Shown here piece after piece: positions 1 through 8,847 of a stretch of 64,000 bases of DNA (positions within the stretch are counted from its first letter, which is position 1; every line of letters begins with the position of its first letter). The DNA is taken from assembly GCF_900091555.1 (NCBI RefSeq), contig NZ_FMCX01000002.1:310001-374000 (forward strand). Direction: 5' to 3'. The notes under the pieces are model-generated. The model was not told the origin of the DNA. It did not search any database and saw only the letters and a program-made list of their open reading frames with translations. The translations under genes were made by a program, and so were the position numbers. Origin of the DNA: Micromonospora mirobrigensis (GTDB lineage Bacteria > Actinomycetota > Actinomycetes > Mycobacteriales > Micromonosporaceae).

Positions 1-1215
1 CAGCCGGCTGGGCCGCTCCGGGTCGCGTACGACGGCGTCGAAGTCGAGCACGCCGTCGAACTCGGCCGCCCCCGCCCCGCGCAGCCACGCGTTGACGGCC
101 TGCCGGGTGGCATCCTTCTCCGGCGTCCACACCCCCGGGCCGCCGTTGCCCTCGTACGGGGTGATCGTCCCGACCAGGCTGGTCAGGCCGCGGGCCTTGA
201 CCTGCTGGTTGAGCTGCCGCAGGGTGGCGATGATCGCCTCGGACGAGTCGTCGGACATCCAGATGTCGTTGATGCCCAGGTGGGTGACGACGGTCCGCAC
301 GCCGGTCTGCGGGAAGACGTCCTCGTTGAGCCGGGCCAGGGCGTTCGGGCCGAGCTCGTAGTAGCCGGGGAAGCCGCCCGCGCCGGGTTCGGTGCCCTCG
401 TGGTTGAGTCGGTTGCCGGAGAGGCTGAGGTTGAGCACGCCGGGGGTGCGCACCTCCGGACGCTTGTCGATCAGCCGGGCGGCGAGCAGGTCCGGCCAGC
501 GCCGGTCGGCGTTGACGGTGCTGCCGTTGCCGTCGCCGATCGAGTCGCTGAGCACGACCACCGACCCGGGGCTCATCCGGCGTTCCACGTCGATGCCGGA
601 CAGGAACATCCAGCAGCAGTCGATCTTGCGGGTGAACTCGGTGCTGGTGGCGACCGTCGTGAGGTCGGTCTGGCCGATGAAGTTGGTGGCCCGGGCCTGG
701 CCGTGGAAGGTGACCGGGCCGGTGAGCACCGGGAAGAACAGGGTGACGACCAGGTCCTCCTGCTCGCCCACCGCGAAGTCCAGCGGGTCGCTGACCAGCT
801 CGGCGCCCTTGTTCATGGTGGCCGAGGTGGCGCCGTTGAAGGTCAGCTCGTGGACGGTGGTCGTGTCGATGTCGGAGCGGTCCTCCGGCGTGGTGGTGTC
901 CGGGCGGGCCACGGTGGCGTGGCCGACCTTGACGGCCTGCTCGCCGTAGAGGTTGGACAGCCGGATGCGGACCCGGTCGCCACCGACGGTGGTCTGCACG
1001 TTCATCCGGATGCTCTGGTTGTTCAGGCCGGTGTTGGTCAGCCCGACGGTGTTGCCCCGGGTCACCGCGGCGGCCCAGCTGCCCGCCCACTCGGTGCGCC
1101 CGTGCCGGGCGCCGTCGAGGTCGGCAGGGCCGGCGCTCGCCGTCACCGCCGGGGTCGCCGCCACCAGCAGGGTGGCCGCGGAAGCTATGAGTTGCCATCT
1201 CTTCGGGGTCGACAT
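1..1215 (-). CDS. Secreted SGNH/GDSL-type hydrolase, C-terminus outside window
   Basis: Read on the minus strand from ATG at 1215 and still open at base 1, so about 405 residues are visible and the stop is missing. The start MSTPKRWQLIASAATLL is followed by Ala-rich sequence, which is a typical signal peptide. An SGNH-type block with serine (VVLSDSIGDGN, near residue 208) and a GxND-like block (HLGINDIW) support a GDSL/SGNH esterase fold. The N-terminal half has the beta-rich character seen in secreted actinobacterial members. A plausible promoter lies at 1282-1311 and AGG lies just before the ATG. The substrate is unknown; polysaccharide or lipid de-esterification is typical of the family. 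Confidence 0.82.
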   Translation of the reverse strand, partial: MSTPKRWQLIASAATLLVAATPAVTASAGPADLDGARHGRTEWAGSWAAAVTRGNTVGLTNTGLNNQSIRMNVQTTVGGDRVRIRLSNLYGEQAVKVGHATVARPDTTTPEDRSDIDTTTVHELTFNGATSATMNKGAELVSDPLDFAVGEQEDLVVTLFFPVLTGPVTFHGQARATNFIGQTDLTTVATSTEFTRKIDCCWMFLSGIDVERRMSPGSVVVLSDSIGDGNGSTVNADRRWPDLLAARLIDKRPEVRTPGVLNLSLSGNRLNHEGTEPGAGGFPGYYELGPNALARLNEDVFPQTGVRTVVTHLGINDIWMSDDSSEAIIATLRQLNQQVKARGLTSLVGTITPYEGNGGPGVWTPEKDATRQAVNAWLRGAGAAEFDGVLDFDAVVRDPERPSRL

Positions 1216-1547
1216 TGAACCTCCATCGTGGGCAGCCCGGGGCGCCACCCATTGACGGCGCCGTCCGGACGATGGGACAGAAACCTAGCCGCCGGTCCTG
1301 ACGAGCGTCAATCGACCTGATCGACGTGATCAAATGTCCTGGGGACGGGGTGGCACGCCGTTCGGGCCCTGTGCCCGGTCGGCGCGGCCGGCCTAGGCTC
1401 GCAACCGGCGGCGGTGCGGTCGCCGATCGGCGCACCCTTCGTCGCGCCCGGCTCCGGCCTGCCCGTCGCGCTCGGCGACGGTCGGCCTTAGCGCCCTTGA
1501 CCAGGGCGTACGCCGGTTCCGGTGGCATGTCGACGAAAGGCTGCGCG
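1216..1547. other. Divergent intergenic region between SGNH hydrolase and adenylating enzyme
   Basis: No gene is supported here. It holds the minus-strand promoter described at 1282-1311 and a small palindrome, TGATC-N5-GATCA, at 1318-1332. An open frame running in from 1326 in front of the adenylating enzyme is Arg-rich and does not resemble that family, so it is treated as untranslated leader. Confidence 0.6.
1282..1311 (-). promoter_or_regulatory. Candidate sigma-70-type promoter for the SGNH hydrolase
   Basis: On the minus strand TTGACG (1311-1306) and TAGGTT (1287-1282) are separated by 18 bases, about 67 bases upstream of the ATG at 1215. The spacing and hexamers fit a vegetative actinomycete promoter. 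This is inferred from sequence only. Confidence 0.45.
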
Positions 1548-3146
1548 ATGACCGACCGACCGACCTCCTACGTACACCGGGCGCTGGAGCTGTTCGCCGG
1601 GTTCGGCGACCGGGAGGCGCTGGTCGGCGACGGCCGCCGGCTGACCTACGCCGAGGTGGCCGCGGAGGTCCGGGCGACCGCCGCGACCCTGCACGGGCTG
1701 GGGGTCCGGCCGGGCGGCGCGGTGCTGGTGATGCTCGGCAACGCCGTCGAAGGGCCGCTGGTGCAGCTCGCCCTGCACCTGCTCGGCTGCCGGACGATGT
1801 GGATCGCGCCGGTGACCTCCCGCCGGGAGATCGACGAGTTCGTCCGGCTGGCCGCACCGGAGGCGTTCCTCCACGACGCGCGCACCGGGGACGGCCTGGG
1901 CGCGGAGCTGGCCGCCGGGCTGACCGGCACGCCGGTGTTCCGGCTCGGCGGCGAGGGTCCGGGCGTGGACCTGGTCGCCGAGGTCGCCGCGCGGCTGGCC
2001 GCCGGCCCCGTCGCGGACCCGCCGGCGGGCCCGGCGCCGGAGTCCTTCCTGCAGACCAGCGGCACCACCGGCACACCGAAGCTGGTGCACCACCGGCAGA
2101 GCTTCTACGACCAGATCCTGGTGCTCGCCGCCGAATTCCGGGCGGCCGGCTTCCCACTGCTGCGGCACCTGTCCCACTCACCGATGTGGTTGGCCAGCGG
2201 CCAGATCACCACCCTGTTCAACCTCTTCACCGGCGGCGTGCTCTTCCTGCGCCAGCGGTGGGACCCGGCAGCGTTCGTCGCCACCGTGCCGGCCGAGCGG
2301 ATCAACTCGACCTTCGTCACCCCGCCGATGCTCTACGAGGTGCTCGACCATCCGGCGCTCGACGGCGCCGACTTCTCGACCATGTTCATGTTCAACGTGG
2401 GCGCGGGGCCCGCGGCGCCGGCCCGGCTGCGCCAGGCGATCGCCCGCTTCGGCCCGTGCCTGCGCATCGTGTACGGGCTCAGCGAGGCCGTGGTGATCTG
2501 CGCCCTGCCCGGCCTCACCGAGGACCCGGAGCACCCGGAGCGGCTGCGCGCCTGCGGCCGGCCGTACGGGGACGTGGCGGTGGAGATCCGCGACGCCGAC
2601 GGGACGGTGCTGCCGGCGGGGGTCGACGGCGAGGTGTGGGTGCGGACGAAACTGAGCTTCGCCGGCTACCACGGCCAGCCGGAGCTGACCGCCGAGACCC
2701 TGGTCGACGGCTGGGTACGCACCCGCGACGTCGGCCACCTGGACGCCGACGGCTACCTGTACCTGGTGGACCGGCTGGCCGACCGGATCCTCACCCGGCA
2801 GCGCAGCTGGCCGATCTACTCCCGCCCGATCGAGGACGTGCTGGCGGGGCATCCGCAGGTGCGGGCGGCCGCGGTGATCGGGGTGCCGGACCCGGTCGCC
2901 GGTGAGCTGCCGTACGCGTACGTGGTGCCGGCGCCCGGCGCCACGGTCGGCGGGGACGAGCTGATCGCCCTGGTGACCGCCGAGCTGAGCGAGACCTGGG
3001 CGCCCGGCGCGGTGGAGTTCGTCGACGAGCTGCCGCTTAACCGGTCGGCCAAGGTGGACAAGCTCGCCCTGCGGGCCCGGTACGCGGCCACCCACGGCGA
3101 GGACGGCCGGTCGCTGACCGCTGCGGCGATCGGCGGCCCGGCGTGA
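1548..3146 (+). CDS. AMP-forming acyl/aryl-acid ligase (ANL superfamily)
   Basis: 532 residues. The P-loop-like TSGTTGTPK is at residues 170-178, YGLSEA at 309-314, the conserved TRD aspartate at 394, and the C-terminal catalytic lysine in RSAKVDK near 502. All core ANL motifs are therefore present. It should activate a carboxylic acid as acyl-AMP and pass it to CoA or a carrier protein; the substrate is unknown. ATG 1548 is preferred over an in-frame ATG at 1527 because GAAAGG lies 7-8 bases upstream of it and family similarity begins there. The stop overlaps the GTG of the MFS gene by 4 bases, so the two are translationally coupled. It may serve the cluster at 10916-34158 but is separated from it by unrelated genes. 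Confidence 0.85.
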   Translation: MTDRPTSYVHRALELFAGFGDREALVGDGRRLTYAEVAAEVRATAATLHGLGVRPGGAVLVMLGNAVEGPLVQLALHLLGCRTMWIAPVTSRREIDEFVRLAAPEAFLHDARTGDGLGAELAAGLTGTPVFRLGGEGPGVDLVAEVAARLAAGPVADPPAGPAPESFLQTSGTTGTPKLVHHRQSFYDQILVLAAEFRAAGFPLLRHLSHSPMWLASGQITTLFNLFTGGVLFLRQRWDPAAFVATVPAERINSTFVTPPMLYEVLDHPALDGADFSTMFMFNVGAGPAAPARLRQAIARFGPCLRIVYGLSEAVVICALPGLTEDPEHPERLRACGRPYGDVAVEIRDADGTVLPAGVDGEVWVRTKLSFAGYHGQPELTAETLVDGWVRTRDVGHLDADGYLYLVDRLADRILTRQRSWPIYSRPIEDVLAGHPQVRAAAVIGVPDPVAGELPYAYVVPAPGATVGGDELIALVTAELSETWAPGAVEFVDELPLNRSAKVDKLALRARYAATHGEDGRSLTAAAIGGPA

Positions 3147-4408
3147 CGCCGCGCCGCCAGCTCTACACCCTGGTCGGCGCCGACCTGATCACCAACCTGG
3201 GCACCCGCATCTCGATCGTGGCCATCCCCTGGCTGGTGCTGGAGACCACCGGCAGCCCGACGAGGATGGGGCTGGTGGCCGCCGCGGAGGCCCTGCCGTA
3301 CATGCTCTCCAGCGCGTTGGCGACCCCGTGGGCCGACCGGTTCGGGGTGCGTCGTACCTCGATCGTCGTGGACGCGGCGAGCGCGGCGGTGGTGGCCGTG
3401 GTGGCGCTCGCCCCGTGGCTGGGGTTCGGCGCGTTGGTGGCCCTGGTGGCGGTGGCCGGCGCGTTGCGCGGCATCGGCGACCGGGTGAAGCACGTGATGT
3501 TCCGGCCGGCCGCGCAGCGGGCCGGGGTGCCGCTGATCCGGCTGACCTCCGCCTACGACGGACTCAGCCGCGGCATCACCCTCTTCGGGGCGGTGCTCGG
3601 CGGGCTGCTCATCGACTGGGTCGGGGTGACCCGGGCGATCTGGATCGACGCGGGCACCTTCGCGGTCTGCGCGCTGATCGTCGCGCTGCTGGTGCGCCCG
3701 GCGTCGGTGGCGGCGCAGCCGGCGCCCCGGGAGCCGTACCTGGCGGCGTTGCGCGGCGGCTTCGCCCACCTGCGCACCGACCGGATGCTGATGACCATGT
3801 TGCTGGTGGTGTCGGCGTTGAACCTGTTCGCCAACGCCAGCATCGCGGTCTACATCCCGCTCTGGGTGGCCGACGTGCTGGCCGATCCGGCCGGGATCGG
3901 GCTGCTGCTGGGGATCTTCGCCGGTGGGGCCCTGCTGGGGAACCTGCTGTTCACCGTGGCCGGTCCCCGGCTGCCACGCCGGCTGCTGTTCGCCCTCGGG
4001 GTGGCGCTGAGCGGCGCGCCACGGCTGCTGGCGCTGGCGCTCTCCGACCGGCTGGCCGTGGTGGCGACGGTGACCTTCCTGTCCGGCATCGCGATCGCGG
4101 CGGTGAACCCGCTGCTGGGTGCGGCCCTCTACGAGCGGGTGCCGGACGCCCTGCAGACCCGGGTGCTGGGAATCGCCGGTTCGGTGGCCTTCCTGGGCCT
4201 GCCGGTGGGCGCGCTGCTGGGCGGGGCGTCGGTGGACGTGTTCGGGTTCACCCCGGCGCTGCTGGGGATGTCGGTGGCCTGCGTGCTGCTGACCGTCGTG
4301 CCGCTGGTCGCCGTCGGGGACGCCGAGCGGCCGCCGCCGGCCGACCGGCTGACGGCCGACGCCGGCCGGGACCCGGCGGCGGCCGGGGCGGGTACGACCC
4401 CGACCTGA
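3143..4408 (+). CDS. MFS transporter, drug-efflux type
   Basis: 421 residues with about 12 hydrophobic segments, starting LYTLVGADLITNLGTRISIV, as in actinobacterial macrolide/tetracycline-type major facilitator exporters. The cytoplasmic loop after TM2 (PWADRFGVRR) matches the G-x-x-x-D-R-x-G-R-R-like family signature. It starts at GTG overlapping the TGA of the adenylating enzyme. Export of that enzyme's product, or self-protection, is a reasonable inference. The hydrophilic C-terminal tail is Ala/Pro-rich. Confidence 0.85.
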   Translation: MTPRRQLYTLVGADLITNLGTRISIVAIPWLVLETTGSPTRMGLVAAAEALPYMLSSALATPWADRFGVRRTSIVVDAASAAVVAVVALAPWLGFGALVALVAVAGALRGIGDRVKHVMFRPAAQRAGVPLIRLTSAYDGLSRGITLFGAVLGGLLIDWVGVTRAIWIDAGTFAVCALIVALLVRPASVAAQPAPREPYLAALRGGFAHLRTDRMLMTMLLVVSALNLFANASIAVYIPLWVADVLADPAGIGLLLGIFAGGALLGNLLFTVAGPRLPRRLLFALGVALSGAPRLLALALSDRLAVVATVTFLSGIAIAAVNPLLGAALYERVPDALQTRVLGIAGSVAFLGLPVGALLGGASVDVFGFTPALLGMSVACVLLTVVPLVAVGDAERPPPADRLTADAGRDPAAAGAGTTPT

Positions 4409-4551
4409 TCAACCCGGACGCTCCGGGCGTTCCTCGCCGGTGTCGAAACACCCGCAGCCATCGCGTCCCGGCCTCGCGGGCGTGGGGCCCGCCCTTCCTT
4501 CACCGGCCTGATTCCCACGCCAACCGTCGTCGCAGCGGCTTGAATGGCGGT

Positions 4552-5112
4552 ATGCAGGTCGGTAGGGACGGGCGGAACTGGCGCATCGGCGCCGCCGCCG
4601 ACGTGGGCTGGATCGCTGGTCACACCACTGCCGGCGTCTCGATCACCACCGCCATCCCGCCGGTCTTCGACGCCTACGCCACCACGCACCAGGCCGACGA
4701 CGTCGACGCCGCCGCCTACGAGCAGGCCCTGATCGAGGACCTCTCCGCGCACACCTCCGACCAGCCGTGGTGGCTGGGCTACCTCGACACCGGCGCCCAC
4801 GACGTCGTCCTCCCCCACGCCCCACGGGTGTTCCTCTACTGGAACTGGCCGTACGTGCTGGTCGAGGCCGGTCCCGAGCAGGCCCTCACCTGGCGCACCG
4901 GTGGTCATATCCGCCACCAGCACGGCGCGCTGCCCGACCTGTTCTTCCCCGCCGACCGGTCATGGCTGGTCTCCGCGCTCTGGGACGACACCTGGACCTG
5001 CGTCGGCGGCCCGGCGCCGCTGATCCACACTCTCGAACGCGACCCGGTGGCCAACGCCCGCCAGGTCCGCCCCGACGAGGACGCGCTGCCACCGGGGCTG
5101 GTCCGCGAGTGA
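4552..5112 (+). CDS. Hypothetical protein
   Basis: 186 residues, not recognised. It is Trp/Tyr- and Asp-rich (PWWLGYLDTG, FLYWNWPYVL), with no signal peptide or membrane segment, and looks like a soluble globular protein. ATG 4552 is chosen because the frame upstream is antisense-like run-through of the MFS gene. It converges on the anti-sigma-like gene ending at 5143. Nothing in the context assigns a role. Confidence 0.6.
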   Translation: MQVGRDGRNWRIGAAADVGWIAGHTTAGVSITTAIPPVFDAYATTHQADDVDAAAYEQALIEDLSAHTSDQPWWLGYLDTGAHDVVLPHAPRVFLYWNWPYVLVEAGPEQALTWRTGGHIRHQHGALPDLFFPADRSWLVSALWDDTWTCVGGPAPLIHTLERDPVANARQVRPDEDALPPGLVRE

Positions 5113-5142
5113 CGGCCAACACCGAGGCGCGGTCAGCCTTTG

Positions 5143-5988
5143 CTAGCCTCGCCACTTCTCCGCCGGCCGGCAACCACTTGTCGGTTTGCCGTAGATCCGC
5201 TTCCCGTCCGGGCCCGCGTAGCAGTGCTCCAGTTCGTCTTCGGCCTGGAACAGCGGACGCCTGTCGATCTCCGTCCCCTCGGCGTCGTAGCTGACCAGTT
5301 CGGGGTCGTTGGCGGCCCTGAGTCGGGCGTCGTCGGTCAGCAGACCGAACGCACCTCCGGAGAGCCGGGCCGCGGTGGTGTGGCCGTCGCCGTGGTCGAG
5401 CACGAGCCGGTGGACACGCCCGCTGACCCGGCCGCTGACGCTGACATCCCCGCCGTCGGACTCGGTGGAGGTCAGCAGCAGCCGCTGCACCGGTCCGGGC
5501 AGCCATTCGCCGTGCGGCCACGGCTCGGTGGCTCCTCCACCGGACTCCCGGGCCGTTCCCGCCCACTCCACGTCACAGGTGGCGTAGCCGGCGTCGTTCA
5601 TGAACAACACCAGCGCGCGGTCACCCCGCTCGGTAGCCACCGCCAGATCGGCCAGGGACACCGGGACGGGCCGCTCTGCCGGGTCCTGCCGGGTCTGCCG
5701 TTGCGGGGAGTTCCACCCAAGGCACCGCTTTGCCGCATCCCGCAGCGTCGGCGACAGCTCCCCGGCCCCCATGGCCAGCACCTGCCCGGTCGAGCGCTCC
5801 GGCTGGTCCCACACCACCGCCGCGGCACCGGACGCCACGGCCAGCAGCACCGTGGCGGCCACGGCGATCCGCAGTCGTGGGCTCCGCGCCGCAGGCGGGC
5901 GCACGGAGCCGAGGATCCGGGCCCGCATCGCGAGCGCCGCCTCCGGCGGCAGGTCCCGCTCCGCGGGCAGGTCGAGAATGTCGTTCAC
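5143..5988 (-). CDS. Membrane protein, probable anti-sigma partner of the ECF sigma factor
   Basis: 281 residues. A short cytoplasmic N-terminus (MNDILDLPAERDLPPEAALA) precedes one membrane span at about residues 40-62 (IAVAATVLLAVASGAA), then a roughly 215-residue extracytoplasmic domain with several cysteines. The GTG start overlaps the stop of the sigma gene by 4 bases. Topology and coupling fit an anti-sigma or sigma-linked sensor, but no zinc anti-sigma HxxxCxxC motif is visible. The anti-sigma label therefore rests on context. Confidence 0.65.
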   Translation of the reverse strand: MNDILDLPAERDLPPEAALAMRARILGSVRPPAARSPRLRIAVAATVLLAVASGAAAVVWDQPERSTGQVLAMGAGELSPTLRDAAKRCLGWNSPQRQTRQDPAERPVPVSLADLAVATERGDRALVLFMNDAGYATCDVEWAGTARESGGGATEPWPHGEWLPGPVQRLLLTSTESDGGDVSVSGRVSGRVHRLVLDHGDGHTTAARLSGGAFGLLTDDARLRAANDPELVSYDAEGTEIDRRPLFQAEDELEHCYAGPDGKRIYGKPTSGCRPAEKWRG

Positions 5989-6566
5989 CGTTTCCCCTCC
6001 TGGATCTCCTGCGGCAGCAGACGGGCCAGGCGGCTGCGCGCGCGACTGACCCGGGACCGCACCGCCACCTCACTGATGCCCAACACGGCTGCCGCGTCCG
6101 GGTACGACACGCCGGACCACAGGCACAAAGCCACCGCCTCCCGCTCGGCCGGCGGCAACCCGCGGACCACCGAGAGGACCTCGGCCATCCGCCGCTCGTC
6201 GTCGAGCCGCGCGGCCACCTCGTCGGCGAGGTGGCCATCGGCGTACCGCTCCGCCGGCAGGCGCCGGAGCAGCGCCAGCCACCGACGCGCCGACCGCCAC
6301 TCGGAGCGGACCGCGTTGGTGGCGACCACCAGCAGCCACGGCAGCGCCGATCCGTCCACGAGTCGGGCGTCGTGGCGGCGGCGCCACGCGACGAGGAACG
6401 TCGCCTGGGTGACGTCCTCGGCGGTCGACCACGACCCGGTCAGCCGGAACGCGTGGTTGTAGACCGGGCGGGAGTACCGGTCGAAGAGCCGACCGAACGC
6501 GGACTCGTCACCGGCGGCGATCGAGCACCACAGTTCCTCGTCCGACGGGCGTACCTGATGTCTCAC
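5985..6566 (-). CDS. ECF-type RNA polymerase sigma factor
   Basis: 193 residues. Region 2 is visible (FDRYSRPVYNHAFRLTGS, then EDVTQATFLVAWRR), as is a region 4 helix-turn-helix (LPPAEREAVALCLWSGVSY, then AAVLGISEVAVRSRVSRARS). There is no sigma-1 region, so it is a group 4 factor. It starts at GTG 6566 and is followed with a 4-base overlap by the membrane protein at 5143-5988. The signal it answers is unknown. Confidence 0.9.
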   Translation of the reverse strand: MRHQVRPSDEELWCSIAAGDESAFGRLFDRYSRPVYNHAFRLTGSWSTAEDVTQATFLVAWRRRHDARLVDGSALPWLLVVATNAVRSEWRSARRWLALLRRLPAERYADGHLADEVAARLDDERRMAEVLSVVRGLPPAEREAVALCLWSGVSYPDAAAVLGISEVAVRSRVSRARSRLARLLPQEIQEGKR

Positions 6567-6823
6567 ACCACACTATGGCCGCTCCCGCCGACTCTGTTGC
6601 AGGTCACGGTCCACCTGTTGAACGAGCGCGGCGGGCGGCCTTCGTCCGGCCCAGGACGGACCGCCTCGTCGTAGGTCGCGGCGGCGATGTCCGGCGATCG
6701 GCGTGCGCCCAGGTCCGACGGCTCAGGATCGAGCCGTTAGCCGGTCATCGCCCGGTTGCCCGGAGCACACCGCCGCCGGCCACCCCGCCGGGGGCCGTAC
6801 CCGTACGCGTGGCGGACCGCCGG

Positions 6824-7423
6824 TTACGGCCTCCGTGGGGGCTCGCCGGGGCGGCTACTGGCGTTGTACGACTCCTTGGCGGAGAGCACGGCGGCCTGGC
6901 GGTGCTCGGGGTCGACGCCGTGCACATTGAGCGGCGGGTGCACACGCGCAACGAGTTCGGCCTCGATGGTCGCCGGTTCCGCGTCTTCCGCCCAGGTCAA
7001 CCGCAGGTGCGTGTGCATCCACGCGGTCAGCCGCGCCTCATCCTCAGGGACCAGTACGACGCGGTCGGTCCAGGTCGTCCGGTAGCCCTCGGCCACCAGA
7101 AGCCCGGCCAAGGTACGGCGCAGCGTCGAGCTGCCCGAACGCCTCAGATGGTTGCGCAGGATACGCCCGCGCAGGCTGGTCGCTCGCCCGAGGTACAGCA
7201 GTCGTAGCGACGGGTCGTTCTCATTCGGCGGCCCAGGCAGGTCGGGCAAGATCGAGGGAGCAGCCCACCAGGCGTAGACACCACTGCCACGGCTGAGCCG
7301 CTTGACGGCGACATCGAGCTCCACCGGCACGCCGGAGAGCAGCCGCAGGGCCTCTTCGACCCGAGCTTCGTCGGTGGGGACGCGGTCGGGTCGCCGTTCG
7401 GGAAGGGTCATCGACACCATCAT
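6824..7423 (-). CDS. GIY-YIG nuclease-fold protein
   Basis: About 199 residues. The core GSGVYAWW followed by LLYLGRATSLRGRILRNH matches the GIY...YLG beta-hairpin, the conserved Arg helix and the histidine of the GIY-YIG fold. This stand-alone type is common in actinobacteria and often poorly characterised. ATG 7423 has GGA about 7 bases upstream; ATGs at 7420 and 7411 and an upstream start at 7480 are possible. Nuclease activity is not proven from sequence. Confidence 0.65.
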   Translation of the reverse strand: MMVSMTLPERRPDRVPTDEARVEEALRLLSGVPVELDVAVKRLSRGSGVYAWWAAPSILPDLPGPPNENDPSLRLLYLGRATSLRGRILRNHLRRSGSSTLRRTLAGLLVAEGYRTTWTDRVVLVPEDEARLTAWMHTHLRLTWAEDAEPATIEAELVARVHPPLNVHGVDPEHRQAAVLSAKESYNASSRPGEPPRRP

Positions 7424-7522
7424 AGGTTCCGGGCAGATCGTGGCCGGGACGGGAAGGACCGGATGCCCGCACACCGGCACCGACGGCGCGCTCGACGCAA
7501 CCGGGCCACGGATGCGGGGCGG

Positions 7523-8185
7523 TCAGCACCCGAACTTCTTCCACTGCCCTTCGGAGACCACGTCGACCGTGCCGTCGACGACCGTGATGGCCGTCTGTTC
7601 GTCGATGGCGTAGGCCGGGACACCGATCTCGGCGGCCCACCGTGCCGCGTGGGCCAGGGTGTTCGTCGGGAAGTGGTCCAGGTGCGGGAAGATCGAGAAG
7701 TCGACGACTCCCAGGGTGCGGTCGTCCGGGGCGGCCGGCCACTCGACGAAGTACGCGCCGATCCGGGGCGTCATCACCATGCTTCCGGCACTCACCCCCA
7801 CCCAGAGCGTGTCGGGCAGCGACGGCAGCAGCTCGGCCAGCCCGGACTCCCGCATCCAGTGGCACAGGTACGTCGCGTCGCCGCCGTCGACCAGCAGGAC
7901 GTCGGCCTCCCGGACCCAGGGGACCCAGCGCTCCGCGCCGATCGTCGGCAGGGCGGCGAGTTCGAGGACGCCGAGCGACGCCCAGCCCAGGCCGGTCAGG
8001 TGCCGGAAGGTGGGCTCGGCGGCCACGAGTCCGCGTACCGATGTCGGACCGCACATCGGGTGGCCCCACTGCGCGGTCGGGACGACCAGGGCGTGGCACT
8101 CGGCGACCGGCTTGCCGAGGAGCCGCACGAGCGCGGAGTGGATGCTGGGATTCGTGACGCCGCCCGAGGTCAGCAGGAGCTTCAC
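7523..8185 (-). CDS. Peptidase family S51 (PepE-like dipeptidase)
   Basis: 220 residues, close to the 229 of enteric PepE. It begins KLLLTSGG. The nucleophile motif GVSAGSM, the preceding VDGGDATYL and the FPHLDHFPTN segment are typical of S51. PepE-type enzymes hydrolyse Asp-X dipeptides, and some relatives process other amides. GTG 8185 is chosen because GGGAGG lies 5 bases upstream. The longer open frame is not supported. Confidence 0.82.
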   Translation of the reverse strand: MKLLLTSGGVTNPSIHSALVRLLGKPVAECHALVVPTAQWGHPMCGPTSVRGLVAAEPTFRHLTGLGWASLGVLELAALPTIGAERWVPWVREADVLLVDGGDATYLCHWMRESGLAELLPSLPDTLWVGVSAGSMVMTPRIGAYFVEWPAAPDDRTLGVVDFSIFPHLDHFPTNTLAHAARWAAEIGVPAYAIDEQTAITVVDGTVDVVSEGQWKKFGC

Positions 8186-8283
8186 GGTGCCTCCCGATTC
8201 GCGCGTGTGGGGGGACGGGGCGTTCGACAGCAGTATGGAGCCTCGGCGGCCGCCGGATGTGCCCGTAACGTCGGTGGGCGGCG

Positions 8284-8289
8284 TAGGGT
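8284..8289 (+). promoter_or_regulatory. Candidate -10 box of a leaderless transcript
   Basis: TAGGGT ends 7 bases before the ATG at 8297 and no ribosome binding site precedes that ATG. This spacing would put the transcription start at the start codon. No convincing -35 is seen. Confidence 0.35.
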
Positions 8290-8296
8290 CCGGCCC

Positions 8297-8710
8297 ATGG
8301 CAACCTGGGACGACGTCCGGCGGCTCGCGCTGGCCCTGCCGGAGACCACCGAGCGGGGGACGTACGACGATCTGCCGGCCTGGCGGGTGCGGGACAAGTC
8401 GTTCGTCTGGGAGCGCCCGCTGCGCCGCGCCGAACTCGACGCGCTGGGCGATGCCGCCCCCGGCGGCCCGATCCTCGGCGCCCGGGTGCCAGACCTGGGC
8501 GCGAAGGAGGCGCTGCTCGCCGACGACCCGGAGGTCTACCTCACCACGCCGCACTTCGACGGCTACCCGGCGGTGCTGGTCCGGCTCGACCGGATCGACG
8601 TCGACGAGCTGACCGAGCTGGTCACCGAGGCCTGGCGCGCCCGGGCCCCGAAGCGCCTCGCGGCCGGGCTGGGGGCGCCGGTGGCGGACCGCCAGCGCCG
8701 GTCGCCCTAG
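8297..8710 (+). CDS. MmcQ/YjbR family protein
   Basis: 137 residues. MATWDDVRRLALALPETTE, FVWERPLR and a YLTTPHFDGYPAVLVRLDRI segment are characteristic of the YjbR/MmcQ DNA-binding-like fold. The molecular role of the family is unclear. It is divergent from the S51 peptidase gene and probably leaderless (-10 at 8284). Confidence 0.82.
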   Translation: MATWDDVRRLALALPETTERGTYDDLPAWRVRDKSFVWERPLRRAELDALGDAAPGGPILGARVPDLGAKEALLADDPEVYLTTPHFDGYPAVLVRLDRIDVDELTELVTEAWRARAPKRLAAGLGAPVADRQRRSP

Positions 8711-8834
8711 GTCCCACCGCAGGGAGGGCGACCACGTGACGACGACCATCGCGCCCCTGGCGTCCCCGGTCACGGGTCTCGATCCGCCCTGCCTGCCCCT
8801 CGACCCCACCCCCGAGGATCCGCCGGACAGGGCC

Positions 8835-8840
8835 TAGCGT
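8835..8840 (+). promoter_or_regulatory. Candidate -10 box of a leaderless transcript
   Basis: TAGCGT ends 7 bases before the ATG at 8848, the same geometry as at 8284 and 10121. There is no ribosome binding site between the box and the start codon. Confidence 0.35.
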
Positions 8841-8847
8841 CGACGCC

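Noticed and set aside
280..1218. Plus-strand 312-residue open frame
   Set aside because: It mirrors the signal-peptide-bearing SGNH hydrolase on the minus strand and has no recognisable motifs.
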